A stretch of DNA of 64,000 nt from the NCBI RefSeq assembly GCF_013240295.1, contig NZ_JABETK010000003.1, positions 310,001 to 374,000 on the forward strand, written 5' to 3'. Under the pieces are notes generated by a model. It saw nothing but the letters and a program-made list of their open reading frames with translations. It had not been told where the DNA came from and did not search any database. Position numbers and translations under genes: made by a program. This stretch comes from Neoaquamicrobium sediminum (lineage in GTDB: Bacteria; Pseudomonadota; Alphaproteobacteria; Rhizobiales; Rhizobiaceae). Positions 54,325-63,354 of this stretch are shown in pieces (the stretch's first letter is position 1; the number at the start of each line of letters is the position of its first letter).

Positions 54325-54352
54325 CTGCTTAGTCGATCAAAGGAGACGGCAC

Positions 54353-54838
54353 ATGCACCGTGTCTGGCAGTTTTCGATTGCCGCCATCATCTCCACGGCC
54401 ACGCTGAGTTCATTCACCGACCGTGCAGCAGCGAGCGAGTGGGGATGCGAGGTGCTTCTTTGTGCATCGTCTTCAGAGCCGTCATGGCGCAGCATTCCTG
54501 CCTGTCATCCACCAATGCACCGACTTATCTCGGCGATGAACAGTTGGGGGTTCTCCTGGCCCACTTGCCCCGAAGCCGGCACGGGTAAACCTGGCTATGA
54601 GGCGTATGACGACTGTCCGGCCGGTTGGAGCGCCGCATCCGGCTTCGAGAACCACGGCGGACGCCAGCAGAATATCTGCGTCCAGGTCCGAAACATCTGC
54701 GACTCACGATCCGGCGGGCGAACAGGCTGTGAGCAAACCGTCACGATGCCACGCCCTTTGCGGCAGGATCCCTATTATTTCGACATCAGACAGCATGACG
54801 GCAATGTCACGCGGCACTGGTTTAGCCTGACCCGGTAG
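54353..54838 (+). CDS. TrbM-like secreted cysteine-rich protein
   Basis: This 161-residue protein has a signal peptide (IAAIISTATLSSFTDRAAA) followed by SEWGCEVLLCASSSEPSWRS and CHPPMHRLI, then CPEAGTGKPGYEAYDDCPAG. The cysteine spacing and the CEVLLC-type start are like TrbM domains of conjugative systems. TrbM's function is unsettled. It ends the group of three secreted-protein genes read away from the T4SS. Confidence 0.58.
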   Translation: MHRVWQFSIAAIISTATLSSFTDRAAASEWGCEVLLCASSSEPSWRSIPACHPPMHRLISAMNSWGFSWPTCPEAGTGKPGYEAYDDCPAGWSAASGFENHGGRQQNICVQVRNICDSRSGGRTGCEQTVTMPRPLRQDPYYFDIRQHDGNVTRHWFSLTR

Positions 54839-54897
54839 CAAGCAGCACGAATGCCGGTTGCCGGCCCCGCATGCGGCCGTGCCGACGCGCTGTTTGG

Positions 54898-55257
54898 TTA
54901 CAGGGAACGGCGCGATCTCGAACCGAGAGCTTCGGCCAAATGCGACCCGAAGGGGCGCAAGGTCGTGACCGCCTGTTGCACGTCATTGAGGCGTAAGGGT
55001 GCCGCCTTGGAAGTCATGAGCGCCATCACGTAGATCAGCTTTTCGTACGCATCTTCAGCAGTTGCCGGCTTGGATGAAAGCAGATGCGAATAAGCGCGCT
55101 TCTCACGCCAGCGATAGTAGATCAGCATTGGATAGCGCAGACGCAACTTCGTCTGCTCATGACGCCTATCCAGTGCGATCCGTTCAGCCCGAGATCGCTT
55201 GTGACTTGCGATCTTCGACGACATCGTCTTGTCGGATCGCGTGAATAGTCCAAGCAT
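54898..55257 (-). CDS. Unknown basic protein, about 119 residues
   Basis: ATG 55257 begins MLGLFTRSDKTMSSKIASHK and continues basic and helical (LRLRYPMLIYYRWREKRAYS; AEDAYEKLIYVMALMTSK). There is no recognised domain. It is convergent with the TrbM-like gene and divergent from the PduX-like kinase, sharing the gap with a palindrome at 55330. Coding-like codon choice and conserved-looking helices support it. Confidence 0.5.
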   Translation of the reverse strand: MLGLFTRSDKTMSSKIASHKRSRAERIALDRRHEQTKLRLRYPMLIYYRWREKRAYSHLLSSKPATAEDAYEKLIYVMALMTSKAAPLRLNDVQQAVTTLRPFGSHLAEALGSRSRRSL

Positions 55258-55329
55258 GCTTTGCTTACCGTGCTGAGTCCAAAGTCCACGTCCGCAATGC
55301 GCGAGGGGATACTGGCGGTCGCTGAGGAC

Positions 55330-55343
55330 CTCCCGTACGGGAG
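55330..55343. promoter_or_regulatory. Candidate lux-box-like palindrome
   Basis: The perfect palindrome CTCCCGTACGGGAG lies within ACCTCCCGTACGGGAGAG, resembling the ACCT...AGGT outline of lux boxes. It lies between the unknown minus-strand gene and the PduX-like gene, 145 bases from the latter's start. About four perfect 14-mers are expected per 64 kb by chance, so only the context, a nearby luxR/luxI, supports it. Confidence 0.35.
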
Positions 55344-55487
55344 AGAATGGTGCCATTCCGGCTGCGCTGCATCCGTCGGGCCAGTGAACCGCGCGATCAA
55401 AACCTGGTCTATGCCGGAATTCCGTGACGGCACCCAGTTACCGTCGACGCCACGATCATCTCCGACGCGCAACACCGGGAGTGTATC

Positions 55488-56425
55488 GTGCTTGCAGTCT
55501 CCAGATTGTCGCGGATCAATGAACCGTTATCTCTAGAGGGCGTCGGCACTGCGATGGCTCATCACGGAGAGCTTCTGCAAGGCGTGTTCGAAGTCGGGAA
55601 CGGACGGCTTCATCGCGGACTGGTTACCCTGCCTCTCCCGGCGATGATGTCGCGAGCGACATTTATTGCCACCCGGTCAACTGACATCGCGGTGCGCCCG
55701 TATGGCAGGGCAAAGGCCGGCGTGGCGGCGCGGCGCACGCTCGATCATCTGGCTATCGCCGAAGGCGGTGCGGTCGAGATCGTAAGCGACATCCCTATCG
55801 GTCACGGCTATGGTTCCTCCACTGCCGATGTCGTTGCCGTTATTCGAGCGGTTGCGGATGCCTACTGTGCACACCTTCAGCCTTCGCGAATCAGCCAGTT
55901 GGCGGTCGCCGCGGAAAAAGCCAGCGATGCCATCGCCTTCGGCGAACAGGCGTTGCTCTTCGCGCAGCGACAGGGCGTCGTTCTGGAGCACTTTGGCGGT
56001 GCGTTGCCGCCCCTGCTCTTGGTCGGGTTCAAGACCCGTGACGGACTGCCGATAGACACACTCAATCTGCCTCCTGCACGCTACGAGCAAGCGGAAATCC
56101 AGCAATTCCGTGTCCTGCGGGGGTGGTCGCCCATGCCGTACGCTATCAGGATCCCAACTGCCTTGGCCGTGCGGCAACCGCCAGCGCACGGATCAGTCAG
56201 CGGCATCTGCCCAAGGAGCATTTCGACCAGGTCATGGCCATTGCCGAAGACGCCGGCGCCTGCGGCGTTCAGGTCGCCCATAGCGGCTCGTTGATCGGCA
56301 TTATTTTCGACCGCACCGCAAAGAACCTGCGGCAGCGCGCTGGTCGGGTCGCGGGATTGGCAAAGCGGCTGGGTTTTGGAGATGTCGCGTTTCACCCGAT
56401 AAATGACGACGGCGCGAGATGGTAG
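55488..56425 (+). pseudogene. PduX-like GHMP kinase (L-threonine kinase family), frameshifted
   Basis: Repaired length is about 312 residues. HHGELLQGVFEVGNG (GELIQG-type substrate motif), the phosphate loop IPIGHGYGSSTADVVAVIRA and the C-terminal VQVAHSGSLIGIIFDR match PduX, which phosphorylates L-threonine to O-phospho-L-threonine in cobalamin side-chain synthesis. No cobalamin genes are nearby. The frame breaks at the five-G run 56119-56123; one more G gives LRGVVAHAVRYQDPN. The end overlaps the PLP-enzyme start by 7 bases. The GTG start at 55488 is tentative. Confidence 0.82.
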
Positions 56426-57456
56426 CTTTGGACGCCGACTACTTCCGTGAGCTCGAGACCCCGCGCATTGCGGTGTTGTCTGACAATCTGGTCGCAGCGG
56501 TGTTCCCTCTGATGAAGCTCATGCCGGCCAGATACATCCTGGACCGTGCCGCGGCGGACGGCTCACTTCGGCCCGGCCACCGCATCGTCGAGTCAACATC
56601 CGGAACATTCGGCATGGCTCTCGCGCTGCTGGCGGCGGCGCGCGGATACCGGCTCACGCTCGTCACCGCTTCGAGCCTCATCGACGCAAAGTATCGAGCG
56701 CGCCTGGAAGGGAGCGGTGCCAGGATGATCGTAACCGAAGATCCCGACGGCAATGGCGATCAGATGCGGCGTCTGCAGGAACTGCAGCGCATTCGCAGCG
56801 AGGAACCGCATTGCTTCTGGCCAAGGCAATATGACAATCCCCAAAACGCGCTGTCCTATGCAGGTCTGGCCGAAACGCTCGTGCGATCGATGGGCAGGAT
56901 TGACTGCCTTGTAGGCTGCGTGGGAAGCGGCGGCTCGCTATGCGGGACAGGAGCATTTTTGCGTATGATCTTTCCGCAGATGTCCATCATCGCGGTCGAC
57001 ACGCACCGCAGCATCCTGTTCGGGCAACCTGTCGGCCGCCGGTTGTTGCGTGGTCTCGGCAACAGTGTATTGCCCGCCAATCTAGACCACGAACTTGTCG
57101 ACGAAGTGCACTGGGTTGGCGCATACCCGGCATTCAGGGGCGCTCGCGACTTGTTACGCGAACATGGCATATTCCAGGGTCCGACCAGTGCTGCTGCCGC
57201 ACTCGTCGCCAGGTGGACCGCCGACAATCGTCCCGGGGCCCGCGTCGCAGTCATCATGCCGGACGAGGGCCACCGCTACGCCGATACCGTTTTTGACGAC
57301 GCCTGGCTTGCCTCGCTTCCTGGATGGCCAAGTGCATCGCCTTCCAAACCCCGAATGCTGACCACCCTCGAGCCCGCGTCGGAGACAGAGTGGACGCGAT
57401 TTGCCTGGGCAAGACGCAGCCTCGATCAGGTGCGCCAAGCGCAATCTATGCACTAA
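56419..57456 (+). CDS. Cysteine-synthase-like PLP enzyme (fold type II)
   Basis: This 345-residue protein starts with VALDADYFRELETPRIAVLS. The PLP lysine is probably K33 in FPLMKLMPARYILDR, aligning with the Lys of SVKDR, followed by VESTSGTFGMALAL and the phosphate-binding VGSGGSLCGTG. The classical substrate loop is shortened. Such enzymes do beta-replacement or elimination on O-activated amino acids. Overlap with the threonine-kinase gene suggests it acts on O-phosphothreonine. Confidence 0.78.
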   Translation: MVALDADYFRELETPRIAVLSDNLVAAVFPLMKLMPARYILDRAAADGSLRPGHRIVESTSGTFGMALALLAAARGYRLTLVTASSLIDAKYRARLEGSGARMIVTEDPDGNGDQMRRLQELQRIRSEEPHCFWPRQYDNPQNALSYAGLAETLVRSMGRIDCLVGCVGSGGSLCGTGAFLRMIFPQMSIIAVDTHRSILFGQPVGRRLLRGLGNSVLPANLDHELVDEVHWVGAYPAFRGARDLLREHGIFQGPTSAAAALVARWTADNRPGARVAVIMPDEGHRYADTVFDDAWLASLPGWPSASPSKPRMLTTLEPASETEWTRFAWARRSLDQVRQAQSMH

Positions 57457-58854
57457 AGGTTTCTGCGCGACTGGCGGCAGGCATTGCCGGCGTCTCAAGC
57501 AGTCCGGTATCCTTGTCGCGGAGCCATTCCCAAGCCTCGCCGGTAGATTGAAAAATCGTCTTGTGCGTGGGGCTCGTGACCGATTGATCGAGGTCCTTCA
57601 GGCCGCTGGCGGTGACGATTGCCACAACGCGGTCGTCATCGGCGATAACGCGCTGCCTGCGCAATTCTGCGATCGCCAGCAGGGGCGTGACCGACGCCAG
57701 TTCAGCGAATATGCCCTCCATGCGTGCCAGGCGCTCCTGCATCTCGACCAGCCCGTCATTCTTCACCGGAACCGCGCTTCCGGAGGAGTCGCGCAGCGCC
57801 TTCAGAGCCTGGTAGGTGCTGCGCGGGGCGCCGATCGAAATGGCGCGGCTTTCGAATTCCATCCTACGCTCTTCGAGCCTGTCACTGCCTGTGGCAAGCG
57901 CCTGCGCCAGAGAGCCATGCACCTCGGCAGCCACCATTCGCGGCAGCCGCGGGATCGCGCCCTGCGCAAACAATTCCTCGAATCCCGACCAAACACCCGA
58001 CAGTGCGTCTCCGTAACAGACGGGGAGCACGCACCAGTCGGGGGCAATGCCGCCCGACTGCTCGACGATTTCATAAGCGATGGTCTTGTAGCCCTCGATG
58101 CCCAGGGCGTGGCTGCCAACGACAGGCGCTTGATAGGGCGAAGCCACGAACCAGCCATGGCGTTCCGCTGCTTGGGCAAGCAAGGCCCATCGATCCATCT
58201 TGTTGGCGAGCGGCAGAACCGTTGCGCCGTACTTCCTGATCTGCGCCAGCATCGCTTCAGCGGAGCCGCCAAAGGTGGCGACAACACAACGCAGACCCGC
58301 GCGCGCAGCGTAAGCAGCCAGTGAGGCGCCGGCGTTACCGGAAGAAGCCGTCGCCACGACCTTTGCTCCCTGCGCCCTGGCCACCGACACTGCAACCGTT
58401 GAAAACCGGTCCTTGTGCGACCAGGTCGGGTTACGGCCCTCGTCCTTGATGAAGAGGTTCGCAACTCCCAATAGTCGGCCGATCCGGCTCGTTTCAACCA
58501 AGGGCGTCTGCCCTTCCCCGAGCGAAACGGCGTCTTCCGCCGAGCAAGGCAGAGCATGGGCATAGCGCCACAACGATCGCGGTGGATTCGCCGCGATCGA
58601 TAGCGGATCAGCGGTTGAGGCATAGACGGGTCTGAGATTGGCCGGCGCGGTTTCGTGACAGGCCGGACAGCCCCTTGAATCGATCTCGACCGTGGCCGGA
58701 TAGGACCTGCCGCAGCGAATGCAGGTGAGCCCGACGACGGTGCCTCCCCCGGCACCACGGCCATATCGGTTCCAGTGATTTTTGCCTTCCGAGGGTGTGC
58801 GGAATTTGGTTCCGAGAGGCCTGCGCGAAGCGTGCTAAGGGGTTGACTGGCCAT
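57446..58854 (-). pseudogene. Threonine-synthase-like PLP enzyme, frameshifted near the N-terminus
   Basis: The body (about 469 residues repaired) has a zinc-ribbon N-terminus (LTCIRCGRSYPATVEID; GCPACHETAP), GEGQTPLVETSRIG, PLP lysine in NPTWSHKDRFSTVAVS and the phosphate loop ATASSGNAGASLAAYA. It resembles class II threonine synthase (O-phosphohomoserine to threonine). The first residues from ATG 58854 (MASQPLSTLRAG) are out of frame with the rest; the break lies between 58818 and 58837. It is convergent with the previous gene, overlapping by 11 bases. Confidence 0.76.
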
Positions 58855-58980
58855 GGCAATTCCTCCGTGCAGGATCGTTCATCCACGCCTCGGTTCAAAC
58901 AGGCGGTGATGCCGCTGTCAATGCGGAATGTTCACTAGAGTGTGTCGCACCATAGTGTGCATCGGCGCACTGCTTGCAGG

Positions 58981-59246
58981 ATGAATCTTCGCGCTGTGTT
59001 GGGTCTGAACGTGCAACGGCTCCGCCGGGGAAAAGGGCTGTCTCAGGAGCAGCTTTCTTTCGCCGCGGGCGCACGCGGGCGTATATCAGCAGCGTGGAAG
59101 CCGGCCGGCAAAACGCTACGCTGGATACGCTGGCAGCCCTGGCGAAGGCGCTGGACGTTGAGCCGAAGGACCTCATCACTGCAACAGCACCGAAGCGTCA
59201 CACTGGACGCTCAACCAAGCAGCCAGCGCGTGGCTCACGGAACTGA
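58981..59246 (+). pseudogene. Small XRE-type regulator, frameshifted
   Basis: Repaired length is about 88 residues. ATG 58981 reads LRAVLGLNVQRLRRGKGLSQ and ELSFAAG-type HTH start; after one missing base at 59066-59073 the frame continues RTRAYISSVEAGRQNATLDT and ALAKALDVEPKDLI. This is a complete minimal HTH XRE domain. It lies divergent from the threonine-synthase-like gene and upstream of luxR, so it may regulate either. Confidence 0.68.
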
Positions 59247-59412
59247 AGCTCCGCGTTTACAACCTGCGGCATGCCGACCAAAAAATAGTGCCTTCCTTGA
59301 CTCCTACAGTAGACAATCGACGTCCGCGGCGTTGAAGCCGGTTGCGGAACACGCTTAGGTTGAAGAAGTGGGGTGTTCAGGTTGAAGCTGCGGGGCATGT
59401 CGAGGTTTATCG

Positions 59413-60140
59413 ATGAACAACGCTGCCGTTGGAGAGCTTTTCGCTGCGATATCGGCGATCGACGATTCAACTTCGTCTGATCGCGCACTCGAAGTATTTC
59501 AGGGCGTTCTCATCGGTACGGCCTGCAGCGTTTTCTGATCACGGGATTGCCGGTCCCTCAGGACAGCGAATGGCATCGTGAGATCCTTCATGACGGGTGG
59601 GCGAGCGAATGGTTCGCCCGCTACGAATCCGAGGGGCACTTCCTTTACGATCCTTGCGCCGCACGCAGCCGTCTCGCGGCCGAGCCGTTCCTCTGGCATG
59701 AACTGCGCGCTGGTCGTCTGACAACACGTGCCAGTCTGGTGATGGACGAGGCCGCCGAATTTGGCATGAAGGACGGCTTATGTGTGCCAATCCATATGCC
59801 GCTGTCTGGACCGGCTGTGGTGACGGCAGCAAGCGATCGGATGGAGATACCACCCGGCACGATGCCTCTGTTCGAAGCGCTGTGTGTTCACCTCTTTCGT
59901 AAAATAAGCTGCTTGGAAAGCAGACCGGGTACCGAGGAGTGTAAGCCCCTGACGCCGAGGGAGCGCGAACTCCTGCAATGGAGCGCAGACGGTAAATCGG
60001 CCGACGATATTTCCTGCATCCTCGGCGTAACGACGAATACGGTGGAGAGCCATCATCGCAACATCCGCGAGAAGCTGAACGCCATCAATGTGGCCCATGC
60101 CATCGTGAAAGCACTGCGAAGGCATGAAATTCAGATTTAG
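59413..60140 (+). pseudogene. LuxR-family quorum-sensing regulator, frameshifted
   Basis: Repaired length is about 242 residues. The N-terminal autoinducer-binding domain (MNNAAVGELFAAISAIDD; LQRFLITGLPVPQDSEWHRE; WFARYESEGHFLYDP) and C-terminal HTH (LTPRERELLQWSADGKSADD; VTTNTVESHHRNIREKLNA) are typical LuxR. One base is missing at 59516-59520 (IG-YGLQRF). As read, translation would stop at codon 41. It lies directly upstream of luxI and is expected to respond to its AHL product. Confidence 0.86.
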
Positions 60141-60187
60141 CTATACCGAAATTCCGGGATGCTTTTTCCGAACGCATTCGCCTACCA

Positions 60188-60209
60188 CGCCTCCATTTGG
60201 CTGGAGGCG
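60188..60209 (+). promoter_or_regulatory. Hairpin covering the luxI ribosome-binding site
   Basis: A perfect 8-bp stem CGCCTCCA/TGGAGGCG with a 6-base loop places the Shine-Dalgarno GGAGG (60203-60207) inside the stem, ending two bases before ATG 60212. If the luxR-luxI transcript includes it, folding would hide the site and limit AHL-synthase translation. Confidence 0.55.
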
Positions 60210-60211
60210 TC

Positions 60212-60835
60212 ATGGTTCGTATTCACGTGGTCACTTGGGCCAACAGGAAACAGTACAGGGTCTTGCTGGAGCGCTATTTTCGCATCCGCTACGACATATA
60301 TGTGAAGCGACGACAATGGCGTTCCGTGGCACGACCCATCAACATCGAAATGGATGCGTTCGACACCGAACATGCCATCTACCTGATGGCGCTCGATAGC
60401 GCCGGCAAGATCGTCGGCGGCTCGCGTCTCGTCCCGACCTTACAGCCTCACCTCCTGGGCGATGTGTTTCCGCAACTCGCAGTCGCGGGGCCACCGCGGG
60501 CGTCGGATATCTATGAATGGACGCGCTTCTTCATCGATCCCGCCCTGCGCAGCCGCGGCTCCCCGTCGCCGGTCGCCGGCGTTGTTCTCTGCGGCCTACT
60601 CGAGGTCGCCCTGAAACTCGGCATTCGCCAGATCAGTGTCGTCTGTGAATCGTTCTGGCCAAAGCGTCTGCGTGCCCTTGGATGGAGCATTGCTGAGCTG
60701 GGAGATGTCGTGCAGCACGAGGACGGCGACATCATCGCGCTGTTGATCGATGTCACGCCGGATGCAATCGGGAGCACTCGCCGCGCCTACCGCATCGACC
60801 GGCCGGTCGTGATCGATTTACCATCGCCGGCATGA
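60212..60835 (+). CDS. Acyl-homoserine-lactone synthase (LuxI family)
   Basis: This 207-residue protein carries the LuxI invariant features: Arg in FRIRYDIYVKRRQW (with the Phe and Trp), Asp in NIEMDAFDTEHAIYLM, Arg in VGGSRLVPT and the acidic YEWTRFFID followed by RSRG. It makes an AHL signal from SAM and an acyl-ACP; the chain length is not predictable. ATG 60212 is chosen because it follows GGAGG by four bases. It is paired with the upstream luxR. Confidence 0.9.
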   Translation: MVRIHVVTWANRKQYRVLLERYFRIRYDIYVKRRQWRSVARPINIEMDAFDTEHAIYLMALDSAGKIVGGSRLVPTLQPHLLGDVFPQLAVAGPPRASDIYEWTRFFIDPALRSRGSPSPVAGVVLCGLLEVALKLGIRQISVVCESFWPKRLRALGWSIAELGDVVQHEDGDIIALLIDVTPDAIGSTRRAYRIDRPVVIDLPSPA

Positions 60836-61031
60836 CGGTTCCCGACGGTGCCGCCCGAAGGTCGTTCATTAGAATCGCTACCTGAGGCCGCCGGCCGCGA
60901 TCTCATCCGCGCCGTCAGGATGCCCTTCGCACCCGTGACGCCATAGTCGGTCAATCCCCGGATTCCGTGAGACTGGTCTGCATGACTGGATGCCAGGATG
61001 ATGATCAGTCTGACCGTTCGGAGTGGGAGAG

Positions 61032-61556
61032 ATGACAGTCACATTGCGTGTGCTTGGGCTCGACGATGAGGCTGTTGTTGCCGACATCGCCGTCGACCCC
61101 GACAAGGCGGCTTACGCCGGTGGGCCAATTGGCGACATCTTCGATCAGCTACGAGCCTCCCCGCCGCGCCAGACCCCCTTTGCACTCGCCGATGGCGACC
61201 GGGTGGTGGGGTTCATCGTTGCACGGGAAAAAGCAGCCCTGCCCGTCTGGGCGGAGGCAGGCTGCATGACGCTGAACAATCTGCGGATCGACACACGCCT
61301 GCAAGGGCGCGGCTACGGCAAGGCTGCGATCCGCCTCGCCGCGCAATGGATCTCACGGGAACGGCCGGATGTCACACATGTGATGTCGAGCGTGAACGTC
61401 GCCAATCTCGCTGCTTTCCATTTGAACCTTGCCTGCGGCCTGACGCCCACGGGGCGGATTTTCGACGGACGCATCGGTCCACAAAGGCTCATGATCGCCC
61501 CCGTCGAGCGCGTTTGTGGCGATCAGCCCGGATCGACGTCGACCAGAAGCTTGTAG
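61032..61556 (+). CDS. GNAT-family N-acetyltransferase
   Basis: This 174-residue protein has the GNAT acetyl-CoA-binding motif (LRIDTRLQGRGYGKAAIRLA: Q/R-x-x-G-x-G/A) and a following helix with HVMSSVNVANLAAFHLN. The substrate is unknown. The gene converges on the deacylase gene with a 34-base overlap, so its last residues (DQPGSTSTRSL) lie antisense to the deacylase end. A purine-rich GGGAGAG site precedes ATG 61032. Confidence 0.84.
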   Translation: MTVTLRVLGLDDEAVVADIAVDPDKAAYAGGPIGDIFDQLRASPPRQTPFALADGDRVVGFIVAREKAALPVWAEAGCMTLNNLRIDTRLQGRGYGKAAIRLAAQWISRERPDVTHVMSSVNVANLAAFHLNLACGLTPTGRIFDGRIGPQRLMIAPVERVCGDQPGSTSTRSL

Positions 61557-62536
61557 AGGCAATCACCTGGCTCGGTCAGCATCGGCGCGCGCCGGCAGGC
61601 AACCATGCCTCCTTCGGTGAATGCGACCGGTTCCGGCGCTTCCCACGGCCGATGGATGGTGTGAATGACCCCGGCGAGCTGGCCAGCTTGCACGACCTCG
61701 CCCATACGCGCCGCCGGTTCGAACAGGCCCTTGCGCATCGCGTAGACGAAGGCGCCCCTGCCCCGCACGCGCATGAAGCGGGTGGGCGATGCGGGGCCGG
61801 AATCCTCGCCTTGCAGAATTCCATAACGCTGCAGGACACGCCGCAACCCTTGCTCTGCAATGGCAAGGCCCGCCCGCGAGAGGGTGGCCCCACCGCCGAG
61901 TTCGGCGGTGAGCACCGGCACACCAAGGCCCTGGCCTGCTGCCGAAAACGTTGTCATGCCGCCTCCACCTGAGCCATCGCTGATGGAGGTAATCGGGGCA
62001 GCGAACGCGGTCGCAAGGTCGGTAAGCTCACGATTTTCGTCTGGCCCGCCACCACTTCTGATCAAGGCGCACGGGAGGTAGTGGCACGAGCGACCACCGG
62101 CATGAAGGTCGATGGCGACATCGGCCATGGCGAGAAGCACCGTGGTGACATAATGCGCGATCATCGCCGTCGGCTCGCCAACCGGATCGCCCGGAAACGA
62201 TCTGTTGAGATTGCCGTCGTCCAGAGGTGACACGCGCCGGCCCGCCTCGACGGCGGGCGTGTTCAGTGAAGGCAGAATGATGATCCGGCCGCGAACATCC
62301 GCTGCTTCGATCTCGCGGCACAGGCGCGCAAGCGCAACCTGCCCCTCATATTCGTCGCCATGGTTGCCACCGACAAGAAGAGCCGTGGGCCCTGCACCGT
62401 TTCGGATGCACACAATCGGGATTGGCACCACGCCGTAACCCGATAAATCCGTTGAATGGGGCACGCGCAGCCAGTCGCACTGCCTCCCATCCGCCTCGAA
62501 ATCGAGCGGCGTCCAAACCTGCGTCGAACCTGTCAT
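61523..62536 (-). CDS. Succinylglutamate desuccinylase/aspartoacylase-family deacylase (DoeB-like)
   Basis: This 337-residue zinc carboxypeptidase-like deacylase has ligands in GGNHGDEYEGQ (His, Glu) and DVAIDLHAGGRS (second His), plus GNLNRSFPGDP. It resembles DoeB, which deacetylates N-acetyl-2,4-diaminobutyrate in ectoine breakdown. The other ectoine genes are not in the window, so only N-acyl-amino acid deacylation is inferred. It follows the ABC ATPase gene by 10 bases. Confidence 0.78.
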   Translation of the reverse strand: MTGSTQVWTPLDFEADGRQCDWLRVPHSTDLSGYGVVPIPIVCIRNGAGPTALLVGGNHGDEYEGQVALARLCREIEAADVRGRIIILPSLNTPAVEAGRRVSPLDDGNLNRSFPGDPVGEPTAMIAHYVTTVLLAMADVAIDLHAGGRSCHYLPCALIRSGGGPDENRELTDLATAFAAPITSISDGSGGGGMTTFSAAGQGLGVPVLTAELGGGATLSRAGLAIAEQGLRRVLQRYGILQGEDSGPASPTRFMRVRGRGAFVYAMRKGLFEPAARMGEVVQAGQLAGVIHTIHRPWEAPEPVAFTEGGMVACRRAPMLTEPGDCLYKLLVDVDPG

Positions 62537-62546
62537 TGACGTCCTC

Positions 62547-63295
62547 TCAGTGCTTCAGGATCTTTTCGAGAAAAAGCCGCGAGCGGGGATGTCCCGCCGA
62601 GCCGAAGAAGTCGCGGGAGGATGCGCTGTCGAGGATGCATCCCCGTCCATAAAGACGACCTGGTCAGCGACTTCCCGCGCAAAGCCCATCTCATGGGTGA
62701 CGCAGACCATCGTCATGCCGTCGCGGGCCAGCGTGACCATGACGTCGAGGACCTCCTTGATCATTTCCGGATCGAGCGCCGATGTCGGTTCGTCAAAGAG
62801 CATGATGCGAGGGTTGAGGCACAGTGCCCGTGCAATCGCCACGCGCTGCTGTTGTCCGCCGGAGAGCTGGCCGGGATAGGACTTCGCCTTCTCAGGTATT
62901 CTGACCTTTTCCAGATGGGCCATGGCGATGTCTTCCGCTTCCGCGCGGCTCCGGCCGGCGACGCGCCGCAGCGCCAGCGTGCAATTGGAGAGCACCGTCA
63001 GATGCGGAAACAGGTTGAAGCTCTGAAACACCATCCCGGTCTGGCGCCGCGCGCGCGCCGTCTCCCTGGCATTGAGACCGAGCATCGTCCCCGCAAGACG
63101 CAACGTGCCCTGCTGATAGGTTTCCAGCCCATTGATGCAGCGGATAAGGGTCGATTTGCCTGAACCCGACGGCCCGCACACCACGACGCGCGTACCGCTT
63201 CCAACTGTCAGGTCGACGTTTTTCAGCACGTGCAGGGCGCCGAACCATTTGTTGAGACCCTGGATGTCGACGATGGTATCCGATTGTGTGCTCAT
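62547..63295 (-). pseudogene. Polar amino acid ABC transporter ATP-binding protein, frameshifted at the 3' end
   Basis: Repaired length is about 249 residues. Walker [20 protein letters not shown], signature [15 protein letters not shown], Walker [15 protein letters not shown] and [20 protein letters not shown] identify the HisP/GlnQ class. The normal C-terminus ([20 protein letters not shown], then FLEKILKH) is in another frame; the break is at the four-C run 62641-62644, where one more base restores it. ATG 63295 begins [14 protein letters not shown]. Confidence 0.87.
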
Positions 63296-63354
63296 GCCCT
63301 CTCCTGATTTCTCGTGGATCTTCGTCGACCAGCATTCCATCGGCGGCGTCATGG

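Noticed and set aside
56419-57456. Loss of the PLP lysine in the cysteine-synthase-like enzyme
   Set aside because: At first YILDR seemed to replace VKDR, but aligning ARYILDRAAADG with the helix after the motif places K33 at the lysine position.
216-62644. Programmed ribosomal frameshifting as explanation for the frame breaks
   Set aside because: Too many unrelated genes are affected, no common slippery site and stimulator exist, and both direction and G/C-run context fit base-calling loss.
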